Assembly (NCBI GenBank): GCA_023245935.1
Contig: JAHFJM010000001.1
Span: 496,001 to 560,000 of the forward strand
Source: Candidatus Peribacteria bacterium
GTDB lineage: Bacteria; Patescibacteriota; Gracilibacteria; Peribacterales; Peribacteraceae
DNA: 64,000 nt
Reading direction: 5' to 3'
The notes under the pieces were generated by a model. That model was not told the DNA's origin and did no database searches. It worked only from the letters and a program-made list of their open reading frames with translations. Position numbers and translations under genes: made by a program. Of the stretch, positions 24,256 to 32,938 are shown piece by piece. The first letter of the stretch is position 1, and each line of letters opens with the position of its first letter.

Positions 24256-25587
24256 ATGAAGGAGAAGCTTATAGAACAGGCAGATCTCTTGCTTGAGAAG
24301 AAGCACGACAAGGAATTGCGTGCTCTTCTGTCGCAACAGGATTTTCACATCACGGCGCAGGTGATCGACGGGTTGAGCAACGGCAAGCGGAAGACGTTTG
24401 CGATTCTGCCACCCGAGAAGCAGGCCGAGGTGGCTCTCGTGCTGAATGAAGACAGCAAGAAACGCATCTTTCCGCGCCTCCCCGACGATGTGATCTCGCG
24501 CTTCCTGCACTTCAACGATGAAGACGATGCGACCGATATCCTGCAGTACCTTTCGCCGATCCGTCGCTTCGTGATCCTGCAACACATGAAGGAAGAGAAG
24601 CGCAGGAAAATCGAGAAGCTGTTGAAATTCGGTTCCGAGACCGCAGGAGGTCTCATGGATCTCAACTTCATTCTCGTGAAACCGACCTTCACGTTTCGGG
24701 ATGTGCTCGATAAGGTGCGGCACCACATCGAAGGAAAGCGCGATATGCCGACCGTGATGGTCGTCGATGAGAAGGCGGCACACCTCGTGGGGTACATTCC
24801 GGAACGCAGTCTCCTGTTCCCTCCCTCCCATGCGACGGTTGAGCAGCAAACCCAACCGCTTCCGATGGTGTCTCACAAGGTGGATCGTGAAAAAGTGATG
24901 CAGATGATGTCCCGTATGCGTTCGGAATTGATCTGCGTGTCGGATGAGAAAGATCAGGTGCTTGGCATCATTCACCTTCGCGATCTGATGAAAGTGGCTC
25001 AAGCCGAAGCGACCGAAGACATCTACCGCTTCGCCGGTGTCGACGTCGAGGAACACGCGCTGGACTCCGCGTTTTCCAAAGTGAAGCGTCGCTACAACTG
25101 GCTCCTCGTGAACTTGCTCACGGCTTTCCTCGCCGCTTTCGTGGTGTCGCTCTTCGAGAGCACGATTGCGAAGTTCGCCATCCTCGCCGTCTACATGCCG
25201 ATCGTTGCCGGGCAAGGCGGCAATGCCGCAACGCAGGCACTCGCCGTCGTCGTCCGCGGACTTGCGCTCGGTGAAATCAACTGGTCGAAGGCGTGGTCCG
25301 TCATTCGACGCGAAGCGATTGCCGGTGCCTTAAATGGCATCATTACCGGTGTTGCCGCCGCCGCGATGATGGCGGCGTTCGGCGTGCCTCCGATACTTGG
25401 GTTCATCCTCGCTATCGCGATGATCGTGAATTTGTTCGTCGCCGGTTTCTTTGGCGCACTCATTCCGTTCGTCCTCAAGCGCTTGAAGATCGATCCCGCG
25501 ACGGCAAGTACGGTCTTCGTGACGACCACCACGGACGTGTGCGGGTTCTTCGTGTTTCTGGGATTGGCGAAGCTGCTGATGTCGTAG
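24256..25587 (+). CDS. mgtE: Magnesium transporter MgtE
   Basis: This 443-residue protein has the full MgtE layout: an N-terminal superhelical domain (about residues 1-125), two CBS domains (about 130-245; MPTVMVVDEKAAHLVGYI, VLGIIHLRDLMKVAQAEA), a connecting helix, then five membrane helices. The pore signature is AVYMPIVAGQGGNAATQALAVVVRG (about 310-335), and the family's Asp is in TTTTDVCGFF near the end. MgtE is a Mg2+-gated channel; the N and CBS domains sense cytoplasmic Mg2+. It follows tRNA-Gly(CCC) by 58 nt. No Mg2+ riboswitch is visible in that gap. Confidence 0.95.
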   Translation: MKEKLIEQADLLLEKKHDKELRALLSQQDFHITAQVIDGLSNGKRKTFAILPPEKQAEVALVLNEDSKKRIFPRLPDDVISRFLHFNDEDDATDILQYLSPIRRFVILQHMKEEKRRKIEKLLKFGSETAGGLMDLNFILVKPTFTFRDVLDKVRHHIEGKRDMPTVMVVDEKAAHLVGYIPERSLLFPPSHATVEQQTQPLPMVSHKVDREKVMQMMSRMRSELICVSDEKDQVLGIIHLRDLMKVAQAEATEDIYRFAGVDVEEHALDSAFSKVKRRYNWLLVNLLTAFLAAFVVSLFESTIAKFAILAVYMPIVAGQGGNAATQALAVVVRGLALGEINWSKAWSVIRREAIAGALNGIITGVAAAAMMAAFGVPPILGFILAIAMIVNLFVAGFFGALIPFVLKRLKIDPATASTVFVTTTTDVCGFFVFLGLAKLLMS

Positions 25588-25588
25588 C

Positions 25589-25617
25589 GCGGGAGAAGGG
25601 GTTAGGGGATGAGGCGG
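25589..25617. repeat. Solo arm of G-rich dispersed repeat
   Basis: GGGAGAAGGGGTTAGGGGATGAGG lies just after mgtE. It is near-identical to one arm plus tail of the 40944-40985 element, without the pairing arm. Confidence 0.6.
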
Positions 25618-25645
25618 AGGGCTGGTCTTTTGCCCTTCTTTCCGC

Positions 25646-25651
25646 TATAAT
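25646..25651 (+). promoter_or_regulatory. -10 element of pilin operon
   Basis: Consensus TATAAT ends ten bases before the ATG at 25662. The -35 region is weak. Confidence 0.4.
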
Positions 25652-25661
25652 AATGGGATTT

Positions 25662-26156
25662 ATGCGAACACTTTTTTCCGCCATTCGTGCACTTATTCTT
25701 GGCATTGTTATTGCAGGTTCATTCCTTGCATCCGGTGCGGTGGAGGCTGCGACCTGCCCGGGTCCCGACTATCCACAACAGTGCCCGGGAGCATTATTGT
25801 ATCCGTCTGCCCCTGGTTGCATTGCAGCGAATGACCTTTGCATTCTTGAGCCATTACCGGTTCCTGGAGGTACTGCACTCAATGCTATCCCAGCCGATAA
25901 AATTAATAATCTCGGTGCATTCACAACATACATCAACGGCGGTCTCTGGAAGTGGGTGTTCGGCATCGGTGTCGCCGTCGCCGTGCTCAATGGCGTGGAA
26001 GCGGGAGCCATGATCGTTCTCAGCAACGGAGACTCCGGCAAGATCGAAGGGGGAAAAACGCGGTTTTTCTGGTCGATCGTCGGACTCATCCTCCTCCTGC
26101 TCTCCGGCGTACTTCTCAACGCCATCAATCCGTTCGGTTTCGTCAATATCACATGA
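25662..26156 (+). CDS. T4SS pilin-like (VirB2/TrbC-type) protein
   Basis: This 164-residue exported protein has a signal peptide (AIRALILGIVIAGSFLASGAVEA), a short Cys-containing region (CPGPDYPQQCPGA), then two hydrophobic helices (WKWVFGIGVAVAVLNGVEAGAMIVL and FFWSIVGLILLLLSGVLL) joined by a charged loop (SNGDSGKIEGGKTR). This two-helix hairpin with a basic loop is the pattern of VirB2-like pilins of the CPR T4SS_pilin family. An ATG at 25653 is the alternative start. The next gene begins within its stop codon (ATGA). Confidence 0.7.
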   Translation: MRTLFSAIRALILGIVIAGSFLASGAVEAATCPGPDYPQQCPGALLYPSAPGCIAANDLCILEPLPVPGGTALNAIPADKINNLGAFTTYINGGLWKWVFGIGVAVAVLNGVEAGAMIVLSNGDSGKIEGGKTRFFWSIVGLILLLLSGVLLNAINPFGFVNIT

Positions 26157-26755
26157 AGAAAACTCTCTCCCTCTCTGCGGCGTTGTTTTCCTTCCTCTCC
26201 GCGACTCTCGTATTCGCAGATCAAGTGACCATTTACTGCGGCAATCTCCCCGGATGTACCGGAACCATGGCAAATCCGACACCGGTCACTGAATACCTGA
26301 CGTCAGCCCTGAATCTTCTCATCATGAGACTTCCAGACTACGTGGAAGGATTCGGCGTGCTCTTCATCATGATCGGCGGTGCGTACATTCTCCTCAGCGC
26401 CGGTAACAGTGAGTACGTGACGAAGGGGAAGAATACGATCACATGGGCGGTGATCGCCATCTTCATCGCACAATTTGCAAAGCAGTTCGTGGGGTTTGTG
26501 CAGAGCGAAGTTCTCACGAGAACTTCCGGTGCTGATTTGGTTGATTCCATTGTCCAAACACTCGCGGGATCCATCTTCAATCTCTTGCAGGTCGCACTCA
26601 TCGGCATTGCAATCTTCAGCGGCATGCGCATGGTGCTTGCGTTCGGTCAGGAAGCCGAATTCAAGAAGGGAGAGGACGGACTCTTCTATGCGGCGCTCGG
26701 TGCGATCATCATCAATCTTTCATACAAAATCTATCTTGCTGTTTCTACTCTGTAG
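26153..26755 (+). CDS. T4SS pilin-like membrane protein, duplicated helix pair
   Basis: This 200-residue protein has a cleavable signal (MKKTLSLSAALFSFLSATLVFA). It then has two copies of the pilin-type helix pair: FGVLFIMIGGAYILLSAGNSEYVTKGKNTITWAVIAIFI and IFNLLQVALIGIAIFSGMRMVLAFGQEAEFKKGEDGLFYAALGAIII (fragments given; residues about 65-120 and 140-195). The loop 'SAGNSEYVTKGKNTI' is characteristic of CPR type IV secretion pilins. The duplication suggests a channel or pilus subunit in which two units are fused. It overlaps the preceding gene by four bases and lies 5 nt before the next. Confidence 0.7.
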   Translation: MKKTLSLSAALFSFLSATLVFADQVTIYCGNLPGCTGTMANPTPVTEYLTSALNLLIMRLPDYVEGFGVLFIMIGGAYILLSAGNSEYVTKGKNTITWAVIAIFIAQFAKQFVGFVQSEVLTRTSGADLVDSIVQTLAGSIFNLLQVALIGIAIFSGMRMVLAFGQEAEFKKGEDGLFYAALGAIIINLSYKIYLAVSTL

Positions 26756-26760
26756 CATTC

Positions 26761-27153
26761 ATGAAACGCTTTCTTCTCATTGCCATCGGCTGCCTTCTCC
26801 CCGTCACCGCTCTTGCCGGGGTCAATATCGATAACTACGGTTTCGATTGCACGGGGTTTGTGTACTGTCATTCCCCACTCAATGCCGTGACCGGTATCGC
26901 AACCAAGCTCATCGCATGGATCGGGGCTTTCATTGTCGCTCTCGCCGTCGTTTCGTTTTTCTACGGTGCTCTCCGCATGGCGGTTTCGAGGGGTGAAGAA
27001 GGGAAAGAGATTGGCAAGAAAGCAATGATCTATGCATCTCTGGGGCTGGCGGCTGCGCTTCTGACCAGAATGATCCTTCAGTTCATTTGCGGCTATCTCT
27101 ATTATGTTGGCGGAACTCCTGCAGGCTGCCCGACATCGTTCTTCTTTTTCTGA
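26761..27153 (+). CDS. T4SS pilin-like small membrane protein
   Basis: This 130-residue protein has a signal peptide (MKRFLLIAIGCLLPVTALA), a Cys-bearing outer segment (DCTGFVYCHSP), then the helix pair KLIAWIGAFIVALAVVSFFYGALRMAV / IYASLGLAAALLTRMILQFI separated by the charged loop SRGEEGKEIGKK. The arrangement matches the two preceding genes. Three consecutive pilin-like paralogues imply a multi-subunit surface or DNA-transfer structure. The C-terminus holds one more Cys (AGCPTSFFFF). Confidence 0.7.
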   Translation: MKRFLLIAIGCLLPVTALAGVNIDNYGFDCTGFVYCHSPLNAVTGIATKLIAWIGAFIVALAVVSFFYGALRMAVSRGEEGKEIGKKAMIYASLGLAAALLTRMILQFICGYLYYVGGTPAGCPTSFFFF

Positions 27154-27210
27154 AAAGCTTGCGGCACGAATGGCTGTAAGTTTTCGGCATTCCGCTTTAA
27201 GCTGGTGGTC

Positions 27211-28740
27211 ATGAAGAAGCGTCAGTACGTCACGACCGCCATCGATTACCCGAATGCCGCTCCGCACATGGGGCATGTGTTGGAGAAGGTGCTTGCGGAC
27301 GTTCTTGTGCGGTGGTTTCGGCTACGCGGCGATGAAGTCAGGTTTCAAATCGGAACGGATGAGCATGGCATCAAGATTCAGCAGACTGCTGAGAAAGAGA
27401 GGATGACGCCGAAAGCCTTGGTCGATCGGAATGTGCCCCTGTTTCAGGATCTGTATCGCACACTCGGGATTTCAGCGGATCTCTTCATCCGGACGTCTGA
27501 CAAAAAAGTGCACTGGCCAACGGTGGAAGCACTCTGGAAGAAGCTTCAGGATGCGGGAGTCCTCGAGAAACGAACGTACACGGGGCTGTATTGCAGCGGC
27601 TGCGAGCGGTTCGTGACGAAGAAAGACTTGGTCGACGGTCTGTGTCCTGACCACCAAATTGCACCGCAGGAAGTGAAGGAGGAGAACTGGTTCTTTGCGC
27701 TGAGTACCGAAACGACGTGGTTGAAGGGTTTGCTGAAGAAAGAGTACAAAATCACCCCGTCGTTCCGTAAGAACGAAACATTTGCGCTTCTCGAGCAGGG
27801 GCTCGAAGACGTGTCGTTCTCGAGACCGAAGAGCAGTCTGTCGTGGGGGATTCCCGTCCCTGGCGATGAAGAGCAGACGATGTACGTGTGGTGTGATGCG
27901 CTGACGAATTATATTTCAGGGCTCGGATATTTCACGGATCATGAAGAGAAGAAGTGGTGGGACGATGCGACGATCACGCACGTGATTGGCAAAGACATCG
28001 CACGGTTTCATGCACTGATCTGGCCCGCGATGCTGAAGGCAGCCGGTGTACGCATTCCCGATCAGCTCCTGATTCACGGCTTCCTCACGAGTGAAGGCCA
28101 AAAGATGAGCAAGTCCCTCGGGAATGTCGTGAAGCCGGAGGAGGTTCTCGCACATTTCAACGGCAATCCCGATCCGCTGCGGTTCTATCTGAGTGCCGAA
28201 GTGCCGGTCGGCAACGACGGTGATTTCAGCTGGAAACGGATCGATGAGCTGTACGACAGCAAACTCCGGAATCAGCTCGGGAATATGCTGAACAGAGTGC
28301 TCGTGATGATGAAGAAAGACGGTTTTGGTCTTCAGATCAACAGTTCCAGAGCATTCGACGATCAGGTCGTTTTGGAGTGGAAGCAGTACGATGAAGCGTT
28401 CGAGAATTTTGAATTGCACAAGGCAATTCAGCAGGTAACGGTCTGGATCGATCGCATGAATGCAGCGTTCAATTCGTCGGCACCGTGGAAGCTGGAAGGT
28501 GCTGCGAGAGCGAATGTTCTTTCCGAATTTGCCGAAATGCTCCGCCATGCATCGCTCATGCTCCTGCCGTTCATTCCGGAGTCAGCTCAGAACATGAGCA
28601 CGCAGCTCGGTCTTCCGTACGCGAAGAAGATGCTTGAGAAAGATTTTGTGATCACAAAAGAAATGAGAACGTGGGGGGCAGTGAAGGACTGGAAGAGGGT
28701 GGGGGAGCCGTCGATACTGTTCCCACCGCTTCTTCCGTAA
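27211..28740 (+). CDS. metG: Methionyl-tRNA synthetase
   Basis: This 509-residue class I synthetase has the HIGH motif as AAPHMGHVLEK (about residue 18), a zinc knuckle with a single CxxC plus C..H (YCSGCERF...GLCPDH, about 128-148) and the KMSKS signature QKMSKSLGNVVKPEE (about 300). An anticodon-binding helical domain follows. It lacks the C-terminal EMAP/tRNA-binding extension, so it is the short form. It charges both initiator and elongator tRNA-Met. The ATG at 27211 is preferred over a GTG at 27205. Confidence 0.96.
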   Translation: MKKRQYVTTAIDYPNAAPHMGHVLEKVLADVLVRWFRLRGDEVRFQIGTDEHGIKIQQTAEKERMTPKALVDRNVPLFQDLYRTLGISADLFIRTSDKKVHWPTVEALWKKLQDAGVLEKRTYTGLYCSGCERFVTKKDLVDGLCPDHQIAPQEVKEENWFFALSTETTWLKGLLKKEYKITPSFRKNETFALLEQGLEDVSFSRPKSSLSWGIPVPGDEEQTMYVWCDALTNYISGLGYFTDHEEKKWWDDATITHVIGKDIARFHALIWPAMLKAAGVRIPDQLLIHGFLTSEGQKMSKSLGNVVKPEEVLAHFNGNPDPLRFYLSAEVPVGNDGDFSWKRIDELYDSKLRNQLGNMLNRVLVMMKKDGFGLQINSSRAFDDQVVLEWKQYDEAFENFELHKAIQQVTVWIDRMNAAFNSSAPWKLEGAARANVLSEFAEMLRHASLMLLPFIPESAQNMSTQLGLPYAKKMLEKDFVITKEMRTWGAVKDWKRVGEPSILFPPLLP

Positions 28741-28759
28741 CTGAGACGCTGCGTCTCAG
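28741..28759. repeat. Perfect 19-nt palindrome after metG
   Basis: CTGAGACGC-T-GCGTCTCAG starts at the first base after the metG stop. No T-tract follows, so it is not a standard terminator. It shares GAGACGC/GCGTCTC with the element at 29269-29352. Confidence 0.7.
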
Positions 28760-28922
28760 CTGTGGGGCATCTTTGGTGTGTTCCGATGGCATTGGCAACG
28801 TATTCGATGTACACTGTATCCAGCTCCCGAGTATTCATGCATGACAGCATCGAGAATGTCTGAAATGGGTGGAGAGGGGAGCGCACTTACTTCTTTTCTT
28901 TCTCTTTTGTATGTTCGATCCT

Positions 28923-29237
28923 ATGGGAGACCTCACAAATCCCGGCAGCGATGATCCGCTCGCACCGACTTCCAATTTTGCAGAAGCTCCGGCAGCCCGT
29001 CCGCCGCGCGCCCCAATGGGAGGCGGTTCCAGCAGCCGCTACGGCGAAGAGTTGCACTCCGTCACCATCCGCGCACGTCAGCGCACGTTCTACATCGATC
29101 TGAAGCAGTCCGGCAGCGGAAAATTTCTGAAGATCTCCGAGAAGTCCCGCGGAGGACAGAAGACGACGATTATCTTCGATATTGAAGATCTGCCCGCATT
29201 CATTGCGGCACTACAGGAAATGCAGACGAAGCTCTAA
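28923..29237 (+). CDS. PUR-domain (DUF3276-like) nucleic-acid-binding protein
   Basis: This protein is about 104 residues long. A Pro/Ala/Ser-rich flexible N-terminus precedes a PUR-alpha-like domain: HSVTIRARQRTFYIDLKQSG, GKFLKISEKSRGGQKTTIIFD, and DLPAFIAALQEM. Bacterial PUR proteins bind single-stranded or GGC-rich nucleic acids. Start choice: ATG 28923 has TATGTT seven bases upstream and removes a hydrophobic leader that looks like a shadow; ATG 28911 and the frame start 28869 are alternatives. A rho-independent terminator follows directly. Confidence 0.8.
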   Translation: MGDLTNPGSDDPLAPTSNFAEAPAARPPRAPMGGGSSSRYGEELHSVTIRARQRTFYIDLKQSGSGKFLKISEKSRGGQKTTIIFDIEDLPAFIAALQEMQTKL

Positions 29238-29257
29238 AAATCGCATACTGATTCATC

Positions 29258-29308
29258 ACTGTCATGGTTCGAGACGCTCTGTGGAGCTCCTCACCATGAC
29301 AGTTTTTG
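29258..29308 (+). terminator. Rho-independent terminator of PUR-like gene
   Basis: The arms CTGTCATGGT (29259-29268) and ACCATGACAG (29293-29302) are followed by TTTTT. The loop contains GAGACGC, part of a dispersed repeat. Confidence 0.7.
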
Positions 29309-29358
29309 CGTTGTCATGCTGAGGAGCACGGTGCCTCAGCAATGTGCGTCTCGAAGCA
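29309..29358. repeat. Dispersed hairpin repeat
   Basis: Here TGTCATGCTGAGGAGCACGG is followed by TGCCTCAGCAATGTGCGTCTCGAA. CTGAGG pairs with CCTCAG, and GCGTCTCGAA is the complement of TTCGAGACGC at 29268-29277, giving a long outer inverted repeat. Elements of this wording (a TCATGCTGAG... TCTCGAAGCATC type) are dispersed in many bacterial genomes. Confidence 0.55.
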
Positions 29359-30645
29359 TCACTCCCTCTCCGGCAACACATACCCGTTCACCAGCGGATT
29401 CTGCCGCATCGCACTGACGATGATCTTCGCAGCCTCCGCGCGTGTGATCGGCTGGTCCGGATGAAATGTCCCATCGGGGTATCCCCGGACTATTTCATGA
29501 TCCGCAGCCGTTGCCACGTACGCCGCAAACCAGTCGGTCGATTTCACGTCCGAGAAGGAGAGCGTCGTCCCGCTCGAAGCAGCCGGAACAAACTGTGCCG
29601 CGAGGATCAGCATTTTCACGGCTTCTGCACGATTGACGTTTGCATTCGGCTTGAAGGAGCCATCACCGTATCCGGATGTCACACCGAAATGCGCCGCACT
29701 GTAGATCACTTGCCTTCGGAATTTCATGTCTTCGTTTTCACCGATGAATGGAACATTCATGATGTCTTTGAAGCGTTTCTCCCTGTCGGTTGCGGTGATG
29801 AAGTGCGTGCAGGTCGAAAGTAAGATCATCTTCAGAAATTCGAAGCGCGTGATCGGCTGATCGGGAGAGAATTGTGCCGAGATTCCACTGCCTGTCCGTA
29901 CGTCATATCCGCGGACAAGAGGCATTTTTTGCGGAAGAATTCTCGTGCTCTTGAGAATCGATACCTCGTTCGATGCCCAGTGGTTCTTCATATCGCCGAA
30001 CGGTCGGTCTTCTCTCGCGTACAGGAAGCACGCATTCTCCCGTGCATTCGTGCCATCGTTCAATTCCGTTTTATCGTCCACACCGTCGCGGTCGCTGTCT
30101 GCTTCGACCGGATTCGTTCCCTTCGCGAGTTCCTCGGCATTCGTCAGACCATCGCCGTCCGGGTCGTCCACTTTGCTCTGTGGGATGGGTTGCTGACTCA
30201 GCTGCGTGCTCTGTTCCCAGTCATCCGGCAAGCCGTTGTGATCCGCGTCGGTTGAGTACTTTGCATCGAGAGGAAACGGATCTTCCGGATCATTCACTCC
30301 ATCACCGTCCGTATCAGCTTTCTTCGGGTCCGTGTTATGGATCAGCTCGATTCCGTTCACCCAGCCGTCACCGTCGGTGTCGGTTGTCAGATCGTCGGTG
30401 CGGTCAAGCGGATTGCGACCGGCACGGATTTCCGAACCATCAGCTTCTCCCCCTCCGTCAGAGTCGGTGTTGTACGGATCCGTTTCACCGGCATCCAGCG
30501 TTCCGTTGCCGTTGGCATCTTCCGAGACATCGGGAATACCGTCACCATCCGTGTCCTGATCGGATGATAGCGCATGCACTACTTCATGCGTTGTCGCTAC
30601 GAAGAGCAGTGCGATCACGATGATCGAAAAAATTCGCTGTTTCAT
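29359..30645 (-). CDS. SLH-domain surface protein with calcium-type repeats
   Basis: This 428-residue secreted protein has a signal peptide (IFSIIVIALLFVATTHEVVHA) and about six thrombospondin-3/dockerin-like DxDxDG repeats (DTDGDGIPD, DTDGDGWVN, DTDGDGVND, DPDGDGLTN, DSDRDGVDD; residues 30-205). Three S-layer homology modules follow (SPDQPITRFEFLKMI; GYGDGSFKPNANVNRAEAVKML; GYPDGTFHPDQPITRAEAAKII). SLH modules bind pyruvylated cell-wall glycan, and the repeats probably bind Ca2+. The first codon overlaps the fmt stop by four bases (ATGA), an unusual pairing of a surface protein with a translation gene. Confidence 0.92.
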   Translation of the reverse strand: MKQRIFSIIVIALLFVATTHEVVHALSSDQDTDGDGIPDVSEDANGNGTLDAGETDPYNTDSDGGGEADGSEIRAGRNPLDRTDDLTTDTDGDGWVNGIELIHNTDPKKADTDGDGVNDPEDPFPLDAKYSTDADHNGLPDDWEQSTQLSQQPIPQSKVDDPDGDGLTNAEELAKGTNPVEADSDRDGVDDKTELNDGTNARENACFLYAREDRPFGDMKNHWASNEVSILKSTRILPQKMPLVRGYDVRTGSGISAQFSPDQPITRFEFLKMILLSTCTHFITATDREKRFKDIMNVPFIGENEDMKFRRQVIYSAAHFGVTSGYGDGSFKPNANVNRAEAVKMLILAAQFVPAASSGTTLSFSDVKSTDWFAAYVATAADHEIVRGYPDGTFHPDQPITRAEAAKIIVSAMRQNPLVNGYVLPERE

Positions 30646-31517
30646 GCTATGGGAGGAGGGATGTCATGTCCTTGCATGTACTCTCTTCCGCTCATGGGCT
30701 TACCGCCGTTCGGTTGGATTCTTGAGACGAAGAGCAGGGATTTTCCTTTGCAGGGAAGAGGAAAACTCTCAGGATCGGAAGCGAGAGACGCCTCGAGAAT
30801 TTTTGCTTCGTTCCATCGTACACCCGGTTCCATGCCGAGTGCACGAACCATCCGATCGATCTTCTCTGCGGTCATCGCTTCCGGATCGGCAATTCCATCG
30901 GCTGTTTGTAACTTTTTGCAGAATGTTGCTTGTGAATGATCCTGTTCTCGTTCTCTGAAGGGTGATGTTAGTGTCTTGATGAGGAGATCTGCGCCGAGCA
31001 GCGCAAGTTTTTCGTGAAGACTCTCGAATGTTTCTCTCTCGTCCAGCGGAATCGACTGTTGACGTAGAATCGGTCCCGCATCCAGCTCTTTTGCCATACG
31101 CTGGATCGTGACACCGGTCTCAGGCATTCCCTGCAGGATCGCATGTTGAATCGGCGATGCACCGCGAAGTTCCGGCAGAAGCGAAGCATGGATGTTGATT
31201 GCTGCGACCTTCGGCCACTTGAGAACTTTTTCCGAGAGAATTTGTCCGTAACTGACAACGATGAGATAGTCCGGACGGGGAAATTGAGAATTGAGAATTG
31301 AGAATTGAGAATTGATTTTCTCAGGTTGCCCTATCTTCAAATCAAGTTCCAGCGCGGCGATTTTGACGGATGACGGCGTGAGAATTTGCTTGCGACCGAC
31401 CGGACGATCGGGCTGTGTGATGACGAGTTGCACGTCGAAACGGTTATCCGAGGCAAGCAATCGTAGACTCGGAACTGCGAACGCGGATGTGCCGAGGAAA
31501 ACGACGGAGGAAGGCAT
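30642..31517 (-). CDS. fmt: Methionyl-tRNA formyltransferase
   Basis: This 291-residue enzyme formylates initiator Met-tRNA using 10-formyl-THF. The N-terminal Rossmann domain begins VVFLGTSAFAVPSLRLL. The active-site signature INIHASLLPELRGASPIQ (about residue 110) includes His and Asn-type residues, with the conserved Asp in MAKELDAGPIL. The C-terminal OB-like domain is shorter than in E. coli. Residues about 68-79 (NSQFSILNSQF) are a low-complexity insert encoded by a heptanucleotide tandem repeat. A Shine-Dalgarno AGGAG lies 4 nt before the ATG, rare in this window. Confidence 0.94.
   Translation of the reverse strand: MPSSVVFLGTSAFAVPSLRLLASDNRFDVQLVITQPDRPVGRKQILTPSSVKIAALELDLKIGQPEKINSQFSILNSQFPRPDYLIVVSYGQILSEKVLKWPKVAAINIHASLLPELRGASPIQHAILQGMPETGVTIQRMAKELDAGPILRQQSIPLDERETFESLHEKLALLGADLLIKTLTSPFREREQDHSQATFCKKLQTADGIADPEAMTAEKIDRMVRALGMEPGVRWNEAKILEASLASDPESFPLPCKGKSLLFVSRIQPNGGKPMSGREYMQGHDIPPPIA
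31281..31315. repeat. In-gene heptanucleotide tandem repeat
   Basis: ATTGAGA is repeated almost five times on the plus strand inside fmt. A 7-nt unit changes frame with each copy, so gain or loss of one copy would break the gene. Confidence 0.85.
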
Positions 31518-31547
31518 CTTTCTCCTATCTTACATCTTCTTTCCGAA

Positions 31548-31556
31548 TGCTACACT
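31548..31556 (+). promoter_or_regulatory. Extended -10 promoter of rbfA
   Basis: TGC-TACACT ends six bases before the GTG at 31563, identical in form to the ruvB and trxB promoters. Confidence 0.6.
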
Positions 31557-31562
31557 CCGTCT

Positions 31563-31886
31563 GTGTCTCACCGCGCTCCTCAGATTGCCGGCATCATCCG
31601 TTCGCTCGTCGCGACGATCGCACTCGATATTCCTCCGACAGTCGCAGGGCTCACGAGCATTGCGGATGTGAGAGTCAGCACAGACCTGAGTTATGCGGAT
31701 ATTTTTGTCAGTTCCGTCGATCGAACCGAGGCTGCCGTGAAGTTTCTTGCATCCAAGAAGAGCCGAATGCGGCGTGAGCTTGCGGAGAAATTAAAGACGC
31801 ACCGGGTGCCTGTTCTCCGTTTTCATGTTGATGTCGAGGGGCAGAGAGGAGAGAGGATCGATCGGTTGTTGAGTTCGCTCTCCTAA
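31563..31886 (+). CDS. rbfA: Ribosome-binding factor A
   Basis: This 107-residue KH-like protein is needed for late 30S maturation. Family features are IAGIIRSLVATIALDI, the strand VRVSTDLSYADIFVS with the expected VxVSxDL pattern, and the C-terminal HRVPVLRFHVDVEGQRGERIDRLL. The length is standard. The GTG start is supported by the TGCTACACT element six bases upstream. nrnA follows 83 nt later, an rbfA-nrnA order known from other bacteria. Confidence 0.93.
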   Translation: MSHRAPQIAGIIRSLVATIALDIPPTVAGLTSIADVRVSTDLSYADIFVSSVDRTEAAVKFLASKKSRMRRELAEKLKTHRVPVLRFHVDVEGQRGERIDRLLSSLS

Positions 31887-31969
31887 GTACTACCGCGTCA
31901 CAAACTTCGTGGAGTTGGAAGCTGAACATGATTGAGCGTCTTCACTCACGGACGTACACTCGCTCCCTT

Positions 31970-32938
31970 ATGCTTGAGAGAGCAACGATCGACCGGGCAC
32001 AGTCACTGATCAAGGATGCGAAACGACTCTGTTGCATCTGCCACCGCAATCCCGACGGGGATGCGATCGGATCGATCACCGGCATCGCGGAGCTTCTTCC
32101 ACTGATTGCACCGGAAACGCCCATCAAGCTTTACTGCGTCGATCCGTCGCCGCCGCCTTTTTCCTATCTCTCTTCCGCTGCAAGGATCGAGAGCGAGATG
32201 CAGCCGACCGAGGGAGACGTGTTCATCTTCGTCGACTGCGCCGATCCGAAGCTGACCGAGTATCACGAACGGTTTCCGCAGATCTTCGGGGGAACGTGGC
32301 CGTCGATCTGTTTCGATCATCATCCAACGAACATGGGATTCGGAACCGTGAACTTCGTCGTCCCCGATGCCGCATCGACCTGTGAGATCATCGTTGAATT
32401 TGCGGAGCTTGCAGGACTTTCCCTCTCCCCGGAGACGGCGACGTGCCTGCTTACCGGCGTGTATACCGACACGGGCGGACTTCTTCACAGCAATACGACG
32501 CCGCACGTGTACCGGACGGTTGCGCGTCTCTTACGCGCCGGAGCCAGGCACCAAACGATGACGCAGTCCGTGTTCCGCACGGCGAAGCTCTCGACACTCA
32601 AGCTCTGGGGTCGCGTGCTTGAAAAAATCAATGTGACGGATGAAGGCGGCGCGATTTCCGCACTCACCGAGAGCGATTTCCGTGCGACGGGTGCGGATTA
32701 CTCTGAGCTCACCGGTGCGATCGACTACGTCAACGCCGTTCCGGGGATGCGTTTCTCTCTCATTCTGACCGAGCGTGCCGGCAAAGTGAAAGGATCCCTT
32801 CGAACGCTGCGTGACGACATCGATGTCGCGAAGATGGCTGCGACGTTCCAAGGCGGCGGACACAGAAAAGCAGCCGGTTTTGCTGTCGAAGGCAAGCTGG
32901 TGCCCGAGACGAGGTGGAAGGTACAGACAAGTGGTTAG
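31970..32938 (+). CDS. DHH-family phosphoesterase (NrnA-like)
   Basis: This 322-residue protein is probably a nanoRNase/pAp phosphatase. The DHH domain shows CHRNPDGDAIGSITG (metal-binding D-x-D, about residue 26), VFIFVDCADP (about 86), SICFDHHPTN (DHH, about 115) and LTGVYTDTGGLLHS (about 165). The DHHA1 domain ends with FQGGGHRKAAGF. Such enzymes degrade 2-5 nt RNAs and dephosphorylate pAp. The ATG at 31970 matches the family; the frame extends to 31928. TACACT lies nine bases upstream. It ends in a 4-bp convergent overlap with the virB4-like gene. Confidence 0.92.
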   Translation: MLERATIDRAQSLIKDAKRLCCICHRNPDGDAIGSITGIAELLPLIAPETPIKLYCVDPSPPPFSYLSSAARIESEMQPTEGDVFIFVDCADPKLTEYHERFPQIFGGTWPSICFDHHPTNMGFGTVNFVVPDAASTCEIIVEFAELAGLSLSPETATCLLTGVYTDTGGLLHSNTTPHVYRTVARLLRAGARHQTMTQSVFRTAKLSTLKLWGRVLEKINVTDEGGAISALTESDFRATGADYSELTGAIDYVNAVPGMRFSLILTERAGKVKGSLRTLRDDIDVAKMAATFQGGGHRKAAGFAVEGKLVPETRWKVQTSG

